Shown piece after piece: positions 16,111 through 24,382 of a stretch of DNA of 64,000 bases. Numbering within the stretch: the first letter of the stretch is position 1; every line of letters begins with the position of its first letter. Source of the DNA: Sphingobium sp052327305 (GTDB lineage Bacteria > Pseudomonadota > Alphaproteobacteria > Sphingomonadales > Sphingomonadaceae); the NCBI RefSeq assembly GCF_052327305.1, contig NZ_CP182486.1, positions 682,001 through 746,000 on the forward strand, in the 5' to 3' direction. A program made the translations under genes and the position numbers. The notes below the pieces were generated by a model that made no database searches, was not told the DNA's origin, and worked only from the letters and a program-made list of their open reading frames with translations.

Positions 16111-19100
16111 TCAGCGCGGCATCCAGACGCGGACAAGCGACAGCAGCTTATCCACGTCGAGCGGCTTGGCCATGTAGTCGCTCGCCCCGGCATCAATGCA
16201 CTTCTGCTGATCGTCAGGCATCGCCTTGGCGGTGAGCATGAGGATCGGCAACCGCTTCCAACGGCTGTCTTCGCGAAGTTTGCGGGTGGCAGTGAGGCCG
16301 TCCATCACTGGCATCATGACATCCATGAGCACCAGATCGATTGCCTCGCCACCCTCTCCGGCGGACTTTTCAAGTGCACTGATCGCTTCCTGGCCATTGC
16401 GTGCGATCTCGATCAGCACGCCTTGCGGCTCAAGAATGTTGGTCAGCGAATAGACGTTGCGAACGTCATCCTCGACGATGAGGACGCGGCGCCCCTCCAG
16501 CGTGGCATCGCGGCTGCGGGCCTTCCGGATCATCTGCTGATGCTCGGGCGGCAGATCCGTTACGACCTGATGAAGGAAGAGCGAGACTTCATCCAGCAGC
16601 CGTTCGGGCGACCGGGCGCCCTTTATGATGATGGAGTCGGAATAGCGCCTCAGTCGCTGCTCATCCTCGGTCGAGAGGTCGCGGCCCGTGTAGACGATGA
16701 CCGGCGGGAAGCTGTGACTATCATCCTGATGGAGCTTCTCGAGCAGCGCATAGCCGGATGCATCCGGAAGCGAGAGGTCGAGCACCATGCAGTCGAACGT
16801 TTCGGTACGCAGACGCTCGAGGCATTCGGCTGCCGTACCGACCGTCACCGTTTCCACGTCACCGCTTGCGAGCAACTGGGCCACTGCCTCACGCTGCACA
16901 GCGTCATCTTCGACAATGAGGACGCGACGCGACGTGCTGGCAAGCTTGGCGGCCAATGTCTCCAGCAGATCGGCTAGTTCCTCGCGCTTCACTGGCTTGA
17001 CCAGATAGCCGATTGCGCCGAGCGACAGCGCCGTCTGGCTGTGGTCAGCGGCGGAAACGACATGAACCGGTATGTGACGCGTCTCCACATCGCGTTTGAG
17101 CGCATCAAGGACCGCGAGGCCCGACTGGTCAGGCAAGCCGATATCGAGCACGACGGCACTGGGCTGGTATTCATGCGCGAGACGGAGCGCCTCGTCCGCA
17201 CTTCCGGCGACAAGGCACTGAAAGCCCATTTCGCGTGCCAAATCCCGCACAATCCCGGCGAAGCTGCGGTCGTCCTCCACTACGAGAAGGATGCGGCTGG
17301 TGCCCATAAGTGCCTCACGATCATCCTCGACGCGACGCACGGGAGAGGGCGTCTGCTCGATCCGGGGAGCCGGAGCGGCGCTGGAACGGGGGCCTGGACT
17401 TGGAACCGGTTCCTCACGCGGCGCGACCAGAGCGGGATCGTATGTAATAGGGATCGTCAGCGTGAAGGTGCTGCCTTCCCCGAGCTTGCTGCTCAGCGTG
17501 ATCGTGCCGCCGAGCAGCCGGGCAAGCTCACGCGAGATTGAAAGGCCGAGGCCCGTGCCGCCAAATTTCCGGCTGATCGTTCCGTCAGCCTGACGGAAAG
17601 CGTCGAAAATCTCGCCCTGCTGATGTTCAGCAATGCCGATGCCGGTATCGGTGACCGCGAAGGCAACGCGCTTGTCTTCAGTGCAGTTTATGTCGAGGCG
17701 GACGCTGCCCGCTTCCGTGAATTTAAGCGCATTGGAAAGGAGGTTCTTGAGAATCTGGTCAAGGCGCTGGCGATCGACATCGAGCTCTTTGGGGCAATTA
17801 TCCGCCACTGAGACCTCAAAGGAGAGCTGGCGTTCGGTCGCGATCGGCTGAAACAATTGCTGCAGACCGCTCGTCAATCGCTCGAGCGCAATGGGCTCAG
17901 GACGCACTTCGACCTGGCCGGCCTCGATTTTCGAAAGGTCGAGAATATCGTTGATAAGCGTCAGCAGGTCGTTGCCCGAAGACTGGATAGTCTGGGCATA
18001 TTTGACCTGATCACCGGTTAGATTACCCGCCGGATTGTCGCTGAGCAGTTTCGAGAGAATGAGCAGCGAATTGAGCGGTGTGCGCAACTCATGCGACATG
18101 TTGGCCAGGAAGTCGGACTTATAGCGGCTCGCCTGCTCAAGCTCTCGTGCCTTGAGTTCGACCGCGGCGCTGGACCGCGCGAGATCGTCCCGCTGGACCT
18201 CCAGCTGCTGCGCCTGCTCCTCAAGCTGGGCGTTGGTCTGCTCCAGTTCGACTTGCTGCTGCTCCAGCCGGGCCTGCGATTCCTTGAGCGCGCGACCTTG
18301 TTCTTCAAGTTCTTCGTTCGAAACGCGCAACTCTTCGCTCTGGACCTGAAGCTCCTCTGCCTGACGCTGGGTTTCCTCAAGCAGGTTCTGGAGTTCCGCC
18401 CGAAAACGTGCGGACCGCAACGCAGTGCCGATGACGATCTGCGCTTCGGTAAGAAACTCCATCACCTCCGTCGACACGGGCTGAAGAAAGCCAAACTCTA
18501 GAACGCCCTGAACCACATCATCCGCAATAGCAGGCGAGATGACGAGATGGCGCGGGCTGTCCCGACCCAGCGCCGATCCGATCGTCAGATACCCCTCTGG
18601 CACATCCTGCAGCAGCATGGCCCTCCGCTCAGCGGCAACCTGGCCAAGCAGGCCCTCTTTCGAAGCGAAACTCTCGATAATGCGCGCATCGCCGGGCACG
18701 CCTTGCATAGCAATCCTATGGAAACGCCCACTCTGACCGGCGAATAGTGCGGCACCCTGAGCGCCAAGAAAGCGCGTCATGAATGCTAGGATCTGCTCGC
18801 CCAGTTCGGTCGCACCCAGGTCGCCGAGCATGACGGCAGACAACTCGGCCTGACCGGCCTGCAGCCACTGCCGCCGTTCGCGGACCTGCGCTGAATGGCG
18901 GATCAGGAGACCGACGACCAGAGTAAGAGCGATACCGAGCAGCATCGTGCCGATGCCGGTGGCCCATGCCGCGGTGTAGGCGGCCTCCATCTCCTCCACA
19001 CGGATAGCGCGTAGCCGCGTTTCCTCCTGCTGCATGAGGTCGATCTGGCTGCGGATGCGGTCCATGTCCGCCTTGCCTTCGCCGCCATTCACGATCGAAA

Positions 19101-19545
19101 GCGCAGCGACCGTTTCGCCCCTACGGCGCAGCTCGATTGTCCGATTCAGTTCAGCCAGTTTGGCGTCGATATAGCTCCGCAGCGTCGTCAGGCGCGCCTG
19201 CTGCGTCTCGTTATCACGGGTGAGGTCGGCCAGATGGTCGAGCTGTTCCGTGGTGCGCTTGCGGGCTTCCGCATAAGGAGCCAGATATTGTTCGTCGCCG
19301 GTGAGCAGATAGCCGCGCTGGCCCGTCTCGCTGTCCTGCGCACCCGAAAGGAGCTTGCCCAGCGCAGTGATGACGTCGTGAGTATGCTGAACGTTGCGCG
19401 TATCCGCACGCAGAGTGGATATGTTTCGATAAGCTGTGAAACCGCTCCCGAGAAAAAAGAGGAGGACGAGCACCAAGCCAGCCCATGTTCCCCAGTTCAG
19501 CCCAGTGCTGGTGCGAACGGTCTGGGAAGCGGAACGGTTAGTCAT
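16111..19545 (-). CDS. Large hybrid sensor kinase: CHASE3-GAF-coiled coil-HisKA-HATPase-REC-REC-REC
   Basis: A 1144-residue inner-membrane kinase. A membrane segment (about residues 17-38) leads to a periplasmic CHASE3-like region (SGAQDSETGQRGYLLTGDE) and a second helix near 200. A GAF-like domain and a long Glu/Gln-rich coiled coil follow (LEETQRQAEELQVQSEELRV and onward). HisKA has FLANMSHELRTPLN, then HATPase boxes and three receivers with phosphoacceptors in VVLDIGLPDQSG, MVLDLSLPDASG and LVLMDVMMPVMDG. The frame is open to 19764, but the proline-rich leader looks spurious; starts at 19545 or 19551 are likelier. It heads a kinase-cheR-cheB-kinase operon. Confidence 0.9.
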   Translation of the reverse strand: MTNRSASQTVRTSTGLNWGTWAGLVLVLLFFLGSGFTAYRNISTLRADTRNVQHTHDVITALGKLLSGAQDSETGQRGYLLTGDEQYLAPYAEARKRTTEQLDHLADLTRDNETQQARLTTLRSYIDAKLAELNRTIELRRRGETVAALSIVNGGEGKADMDRIRSQIDLMQQEETRLRAIRVEEMEAAYTAAWATGIGTMLLGIALTLVVGLLIRHSAQVRERRQWLQAGQAELSAVMLGDLGATELGEQILAFMTRFLGAQGAALFAGQSGRFHRIAMQGVPGDARIIESFASKEGLLGQVAAERRAMLLQDVPEGYLTIGSALGRDSPRHLVISPAIADDVVQGVLEFGFLQPVSTEVMEFLTEAQIVIGTALRSARFRAELQNLLEETQRQAEELQVQSEELRVSNEELEEQGRALKESQARLEQQQVELEQTNAQLEEQAQQLEVQRDDLARSSAAVELKARELEQASRYKSDFLANMSHELRTPLNSLLILSKLLSDNPAGNLTGDQVKYAQTIQSSGNDLLTLINDILDLSKIEAGQVEVRPEPIALERLTSGLQQLFQPIATERQLSFEVSVADNCPKELDVDRQRLDQILKNLLSNALKFTEAGSVRLDINCTEDKRVAFAVTDTGIGIAEHQQGEIFDAFRQADGTISRKFGGTGLGLSISRELARLLGGTITLSSKLGEGSTFTLTIPITYDPALVAPREEPVPSPGPRSSAAPAPRIEQTPSPVRRVEDDREALMGTSRILLVVEDDRSFAGIVRDLAREMGFQCLVAGSADEALRLAHEYQPSAVVLDIGLPDQSGLAVLDALKRDVETRHIPVHVVSAADHSQTALSLGAIGYLVKPVKREELADLLETLAAKLASTSRRVLIVEDDAVQREAVAQLLASGDVETVTVGTAAECLERLRTETFDCMVLDLSLPDASGYALLEKLHQDDSHSFPPVIVYTGRDLSTEDEQRLRRYSDSIIIKGARSPERLLDEVSLFLHQVVTDLPPEHQQMIRKARSRDATLEGRRVLIVEDDVRNVYSLTNILEPQGVLIEIARNGQEAISALEKSAGEGGEAIDLVLMDVMMPVMDGLTATRKLREDSRWKRLPILMLTAKAMPDDQQKCIDAGASDYMAKPLDVDKLLSLVRVWMPR

Positions 19546-19706
19546 TGGCATCTCATCGTGCGGTAATGGCGGGGGTGACGGAAGAGACGAAGAGCGATCA
19601 ACCGGCGGCACGGAGCTCGCGGCCGTTCTGCCCGGATCAATGTGCGTACATGCGTGAGAAATATGCTGAACGGAATGCGCGCCAGAGACGCCTTTGCCGG
19701 CGCCCT

Positions 19707-20069
19707 TCAAGTTGACGCGCCGACAAGGCCTATAGCATGCACCTCGGTCTTGAGTTGCTCCCAACGGTAAGGCTTGACGACAATCCGGGCTTCCGGGTCG
19801 TGGCTCTTCACAGCATCGGGATTGGCCGTGATGTAGAGGACCGGAATATCGCCATAATGTTCGACGATGCGCCGAACCGCCTCGATCCCCAGTCCTTGGG
19901 CAAGCCGCACATCTGATGTGATGAGGTCAGGACGTTTCGATAACGCCATGCGCACCGCATCATCTTCAGAAGATGCAACATCTGTGGAACCGGCCCCCAA
20001 CTCCTCGACACAGGCTTGCACGTCGAGCGCGACGAGCAGATTATCCTCTATTATCAGTATGTGCGACAC
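19707..20069 (-). CDS. Single-domain response regulator under EcfG-type promoter
   Basis: A 120-residue receiver domain without an output domain. The acidic pocket is in ILIIEDN, the phosphoacceptor Asp53 is in ITSDVRLAQG, and the conserved Lys is in VVKPYRWEQL. Overall it resembles the receiver half of PhyR, the general-stress anti-anti-sigma regulator, but the sigma-like domain is absent. GTG at 20069 is chosen: GGGGAGG lies 6 bases upstream, and the predicted transcript starts downstream of the alternative ATG at 20162. An exact GGAAC-N16-CGTT promoter precedes it. It may tune the stress pathway or the adjacent kinases as a phosphate sink or shuttle (inference). Confidence 0.85.
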   Translation of the reverse strand: MSHILIIEDNLLVALDVQACVEELGAGSTDVASSEDDAVRMALSKRPDLITSDVRLAQGLGIEAVRRIVEHYGDIPVLYITANPDAVKSHDPEARIVVKPYRWEQLKTEVHAIGLVGAST

Positions 20070-20092
20070 CCGAGCCTCCCCAGCGGAGGGCA

Positions 20093-20117
20093 AACGAAGC
20101 AATCCTTGTTCGGTTCC
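20093..20117 (-). promoter_or_regulatory. EcfG (general stress sigma factor) promoter of the single-domain receiver
   Basis: On the minus strand GGAAC (20117-20113) is followed by exactly 16 bases and CGTT (20096-20093). This is the consensus -35/-10 of alphaproteobacterial EcfG promoters. Transcription would begin about 20086, leaving a short leader that contains GGGGAGG before the GTG at 20069. Confidence 0.82.
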
Positions 20118-20251
20118 GCCCTTTTCACGCGCCGGAAGAAAATTGTGCTGTCGGGTAGGCATCGCTCGTCAGCGGAGACGGTGAACGCGCTAAAAATCCA
20201 CTGACCGCCGCACTATATAGAGTCGGCGTTGTTTTCCGGAGGAGAAGCGAA

Positions 20252-20515
20252 ATGGCCAATGGCTGGGCGCCCGACGGCGCCGTGCAGGATCAAATCGACG
20301 ACAGCGTGAAGGATGCGATCGCAACCGCGCGCGCGCGAATGCCGTCGGGACCGAGTCTGCTCGACTGCGAAGCGTGTGGGGAACCAATTCCTGAAGCGCG
20401 TCGACGGGCGCTGCCGGGCGCCAGAACCTGCGTGGCCTGTCAGTCGGCAAGAGACAAAAGACCTGTGATCTCGGGCATCAACAGACGCGGGAGCAAAGAT
20501 AGTCAACTGCGGTGA
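20252..20515 (+). CDS. DksA/TraR-family C4 zinc-finger protein
   Basis: An 87-residue protein with a four-cysteine zinc finger, CEACG...CVACQ, separated by the EPIPEARRRALPGA segment characteristic of the DksA/TraR family. It is shorter than DksA, like TraR or YbiI-type small members, and lacks the long N-terminal coiled coil. Such proteins enter the RNA polymerase secondary channel and change promoter response. The start at 20252 has a strong GGAGGAG 8 bases upstream. It is monocistronic, divergent from the receiver gene and convergent with the diguanylate cyclase. Confidence 0.85.
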   Translation: MANGWAPDGAVQDQIDDSVKDAIATARARMPSGPSLLDCEACGEPIPEARRRALPGARTCVACQSARDKRPVISGINRRGSKDSQLR

Positions 20516-20553
20516 CGTTTCGGGGAAAGGCGCCGCGCGCGACGATACCTGTT

Positions 20554-22362
20554 TCAGGCGACCGCATGCCTCTGCGCTGATGGCGCAACGACTACGCGGT
20601 TCCGCCCGGAAGATTTAGCCCGGTAGAGCGCGGCGTCAGTAACTTCGACGAGGTTCCGCGCCAAACAATGCGTCGGTGCCGTTGCCACGCCGATGGAGAC
20701 CGTCACGGCGCCAATGTCATTTTCGCCGGCGCGGATTTGCAGCGAGGCAATTCGGTTACGTATCATTTCGGCCCGCTCTTCGGCCTGATCGGCGCGCACG
20801 CCAACAAGAAGCGCCAGAAATTCCTCACCACCATAGCGGGACGAGAAATCCTGCTCGCGCATCTCGCTCCTTATGGTTGCGCCGACCTGACGCAGTACCG
20901 CGTCTCCCGCCTCATGCCCGAACACGTCGTTGACACGCTTGAAATGGTCGACATCGATCATCAGGCAGCTGATCGGCTTGCCCTTCTGCTCCGCCGCAGT
21001 AACCTGTTCGTCCAGCACTGCGTCGAGGCGTCGTCGATTGGCGAGACCCGTTAGCGCGTCCGTCATTGCCATTTCACGCAATGTGTCGCGCAGTCGCAAA
21101 TTGCCAAGCGCAAGGCCGACATTTTCTGCCAGAAGCTGGAGGTAAGCCAGCGGCGTGGGCCCATGAGAAGCGGAGGCCACCGGTTCAAAGTAGAGCATAC
21201 CCAGCAGCTCTCGCTGCGCAGTAAGCGGCAAGCAGAGCGTGTCCGGATGATGATCTTCGGTTTGCAGATCCAGATGCTCGCAGGGCACATCGACCTGCGT
21301 TCCGGCCGGTCTGTGTGGCAGTCCGCGCCTCAGCGCCCAGCATGCAAGCGGGGTAAATTCCGCACGAGAGAAGCGCGGGGCCTGCCACTGGCAAACCTCC
21401 ACGACGGCGCCGCGCCTTTCGTCCGAGAGGTATAGCCGACCGGCCAGCCCGGGTGCGATCTCCGGAGCGAAGCGCTGGAGCACGCCTTGCAACTCGGTCA
21501 GCGTGTCGCAGCCCTGCAGACGCTGGGCCATTCTCGAAAAGAGCTCGCGCACCTGAAGGTCGGCGTCCCGCTCGGCCGCAAGGCGCTGGCGCTCCAATCC
21601 ATTCTCACGAAAGACACGGATTGCGTTCGCCATATCGCCAATCTCGTCTATGCGATCGATCTCAGGCGGCTCGACAGCGTAATCCTGTGCCGCCAGACGA
21701 GTCACCACGTCGCTTAGCCGGACCACGGGTCGCAGCACCCGCTGCTTGAAGACGAAATAGAGCACCCCGAGGAACATGAGACCCGTAGCGGCCAGTACGA
21801 TCTCGGAGACCGTCTTCCATATCCGGGCAATACCTTCCGCTGCGTCCACATCTGCCTGAGTGCGCTGATCCAGCCGGCTCTGGAACTGCTCGACCATCAT
21901 CTGCGCGCGGTCGAGCTCTCGCTCATATTCCGGCCCAAAAAGCAGCTGGCGCGCGCGCTTCTCGTCGCCTCGATCGTGCGCCCTAAGCGCCTCGCGTTGC
22001 TCGTCATGGAGAGTATCGGCCCACGCAATCGCGTCTTTGAGGGCTCTCAGCTCCTCCGGCCTGGCACCTGCATCGTTCAAATGCCTGATCCGGCTTTCGA
22101 TCGTGCCGAGTGCCGCGCTTTCTCGCTGATAGAGAAGGCGATAGGTCGGATCGCCGCTGTTAAGATATTGACGCGCGTGGTCGGTCAGCGCCGAAATTTC
22201 GCGGCCGAGCGCGGAACTGGCTTTATCCAGACGATACCGGTTCTCGACTGCGGCGCGTTCCTCTTCCTGCGCGTTCGACGCGAGCAGCATCGTGCTGCCC
22301 GAGATGAGCGTGAGCGCTACAGTCGCGCCGTAGGCCCAGTTGGTGATGGTCGCCAAACGCAT
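20554..22362 (-). CDS. Membrane-bound diguanylate cyclase (sensor-HAMP-GAF-GGDEF)
   Basis: Makes c-di-GMP from two GTP. The 602-residue protein has an N-terminal membrane helix, a periplasmic helical sensor region (residues about 35-185), a second helix, a HAMP linker (RVLRPVVRLSDVVTRLA), a GAF-like domain and a GGDEF domain. The active site is RYGGEEF, and an inhibitory I-site RxxD (REQD) stands five residues before it, so product inhibition is expected. The ATG at 22362 is only one base from AGGAGG. The TTG two codons later has ideal 7-base spacing and may be the true start. The ribosome site is in a hairpin. It could feed the PilZ glycosyltransferase. Confidence 0.92.
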   Translation of the reverse strand: MRLATITNWAYGATVALTLISGSTMLLASNAQEEERAAVENRYRLDKASSALGREISALTDHARQYLNSGDPTYRLLYQRESAALGTIESRIRHLNDAGARPEELRALKDAIAWADTLHDEQREALRAHDRGDEKRARQLLFGPEYERELDRAQMMVEQFQSRLDQRTQADVDAAEGIARIWKTVSEIVLAATGLMFLGVLYFVFKQRVLRPVVRLSDVVTRLAAQDYAVEPPEIDRIDEIGDMANAIRVFRENGLERQRLAAERDADLQVRELFSRMAQRLQGCDTLTELQGVLQRFAPEIAPGLAGRLYLSDERRGAVVEVCQWQAPRFSRAEFTPLACWALRRGLPHRPAGTQVDVPCEHLDLQTEDHHPDTLCLPLTAQRELLGMLYFEPVASASHGPTPLAYLQLLAENVGLALGNLRLRDTLREMAMTDALTGLANRRRLDAVLDEQVTAAEQKGKPISCLMIDVDHFKRVNDVFGHEAGDAVLRQVGATIRSEMREQDFSSRYGGEEFLALLVGVRADQAEERAEMIRNRIASLQIRAGENDIGAVTVSIGVATAPTHCLARNLVEVTDAALYRAKSSGRNRVVVAPSAQRHAVA

Positions 22363-22380
22363 GCCTCCTTTTAGGAGGCA
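22362..22380 (-). promoter_or_regulatory. Hairpin enclosing the ribosome-binding site of the diguanylate cyclase
   Basis: On the minus strand TGCCTCC-TAAAA-GGAGGCA forms a perfect 7-bp stem with a 5-base loop. The right arm holds the Shine-Dalgarno GGAGG, and its last A is the first base of the ATG. A folded leader would block ribosome access, so translation may depend on temperature, a protein or another RNA. Confidence 0.6.
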
Positions 22381-22514
22381 TTCCCAACGAAAAGGTTAAG
22401 AAAACAAAGGAAATTTTGATCGTCTGGATACAACATGCGCTATCAGAACGCCGTCATGCGAAAGCTATCCCAGAGCCCGCTCTCGCGGCCCGTTCTCCGG
22501 CTGTCAGTTCGGCC

Positions 22515-24260
22515 TTAAGCTTCCGCATGTCCAAAGTCGGATCGGTTGCGCCGCGCTTCCTTTGGTTCCTGTCTGCGATTGAGAGCCTGGCGAACACGGT
22601 CGAGCAGTTCCGCCTGCCTATAGGGTTTACCAAGGACGTCACGCGCCACGTCACTTGGACCATCTGCCACCAGTTCCTCATTATATCCCGTGGCCATCAG
22701 GACGCCGATATCCGGATCTAGTTTGATCGCCTCCTGCGCAAGCATGATGCCGTTGAGGCTGCCCGGCATGACGAGATCGGTAAACAAGAGATCGAACCGG
22801 TTTGCCTTCGAATTCGCTGACAGGATTTTGAGCCCCTCATCGCCTGAAACGGCCGTCGTCACTCGATAGTGCGCCGTTTCGAGAATTTCCTTTGCCAGGA
22901 CCAAAACCTCCGGACTGTCCTCGACGACAAGGATACGCTCGCCGTTTTTAGCGGGGAGTTCACTCCGTTCGGACGCTCGAACGGGAAGAGGGGCCGGAGA
23001 ATCGTCCTCGTCGACTTGCTTGGAAATGGGAAAGAGCATTCGGATCGTCGTGCCGGCACCCACTTCGCTCTCGATTTCCAGGCGACCGCGCGACTGCTGA
23101 ACGAAGCCGCTGGCCATTGCGAGTCCTAGACCGGTTCCTTGTCCGGTTGGTTTGGTCGTGAAAAAGGGTTCGGCAGCCCGCTGAGCCACGTGAGGTGCCA
23201 TGCCCTGACCCTCGTCGCTGATTTCCACCGCTATGTAGTCGCCTGGTAAAAGCTCGCGGGACTTGGCGTCGCCGTTGAGATGGACCTTGCTCGTCGCGAT
23301 CGTGATGAGACCGCCTTTTGACGAAGCGTCTCGGGCGTTCATCACCACATTCAGGATCGCCATCTCCAGCTGATCCGCATCGATGTGAACCCTGGGTAGA
23401 TTGCGGCGGAGGCTGAGGTGCAGTTCAACATCCTTGCCGATCGCGCTCTCGATTACATTCACAAAGCTCTGGATGCACTCGCTCACATCAACGGATCGCG
23501 GAGCAAGCCGAGTCTTGCGGGCGAACGCGAGCAATTGTCCCGTCAGTTTCGCTCCCTTGTCCGCTGCGGAGCGCGCATTCTGGATATGGCGCAGCGCCTT
23601 CTCGTCGGAAACCCGATGAGCTGCCAGTTCGAGACTGCCGCCAACAACCTGCAGCAAATTGTTGAAATCATGCGCCAAACCGGCCGTCAGTTGCCCGATG
23701 GCTTCCATTTTTTGGGCCTGCCTCAGGAACTGCTCGGTTTCCCTGCGGCGGGAAACGTCAAGCTGACTGGCGAAGAAATAAAGCAGTTCCCCCGAGACGT
23801 TGTAAACCGGACCGATAAAAACCGCGTTCCAGAATGGTGAGCCGTCGCGCCGGTAGTTCAGAATCTCAAGGGCAATGGACTCGCGATTTTTTACTGCCTG
23901 CCGCAACTCGGCGATTTGTTCACGGTCGGTCTGCGCGCCCTGCAAGAAACGGCAATTCCGCCCGATGACTTCGCTTTCCTCATACAAGGTGAGATCGAGA
24001 AAGGCCTTATTGGCGAAGACGATCGGATTGTCGGGCTGATGAGGATCCGTCAGGATCATCGGCATGCGCGTCATTTCAATGGCAGCGAAAAACACGTTGC
24101 CACGGTCATTCAAGCCCGGCTCGGTTATGGTGCTCTCGCGCCAGTGTTGCTGTCCGGATGTGCCGAGGGGTTCATTGGCCCCCATATCAGCTGAGCCATC
24201 GGCGGGCACGCCAGTAGATTGCCCATCTTCGGGCATGCGATCCTCATTGGCTGACGTCAA
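22515..24260 (-). CDS. LOV-domain (blue-light) hybrid histidine kinase
   Basis: Soluble photoreceptor kinase, 581 residues. The PAS domain is a LOV domain: GRNCRFLQG carries the flavin-adduct Cys103, with flavin-contacting Asn135, Asn145 and Gln166 all in place (LNYRRDGSPFWN, FFASQ). HisKA has GLAHDFNNLLQ (His197), then HATPase boxes and a C-terminal receiver with Asp in LLFTDLVMPGSLNG. Two starts are plausible: TTG at 24260 with GGAG upstream, or ATG at 24236 with GAGG upstream. No output gene adjoins, so its receiver or a remote regulator must carry the signal. Confidence 0.92.
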   Translation of the reverse strand: MTSANEDRMPEDGQSTGVPADGSADMGANEPLGTSGQQHWRESTITEPGLNDRGNVFFAAIEMTRMPMILTDPHQPDNPIVFANKAFLDLTLYEESEVIGRNCRFLQGAQTDREQIAELRQAVKNRESIALEILNYRRDGSPFWNAVFIGPVYNVSGELLYFFASQLDVSRRRETEQFLRQAQKMEAIGQLTAGLAHDFNNLLQVVGGSLELAAHRVSDEKALRHIQNARSAADKGAKLTGQLLAFARKTRLAPRSVDVSECIQSFVNVIESAIGKDVELHLSLRRNLPRVHIDADQLEMAILNVVMNARDASSKGGLITIATSKVHLNGDAKSRELLPGDYIAVEISDEGQGMAPHVAQRAAEPFFTTKPTGQGTGLGLAMASGFVQQSRGRLEIESEVGAGTTIRMLFPISKQVDEDDSPAPLPVRASERSELPAKNGERILVVEDSPEVLVLAKEILETAHYRVTTAVSGDEGLKILSANSKANRFDLLFTDLVMPGSLNGIMLAQEAIKLDPDIGVLMATGYNEELVADGPSDVARDVLGKPYRQAELLDRVRQALNRRQEPKEARRNRSDFGHAEA

Positions 24261-24382
24261 TTTGCGCTCCGACTAACAGGGTCTTTATCCAATCTGTAAA
24301 CCTACCCCTTGGTTCCTTGCGAGGTTCGCCTTTCGAGAGACGGCACAGCACTTCGGCCTACCAAAGAGCTTGCAGGACGTCC

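Noticed and set aside
24261..24382. Possible EcfG promoter upstream of the LOV kinase
   Set aside because: GGAAC is present on the minus strand near 24316-24312, but no CGTT follows at 15-18 bases.
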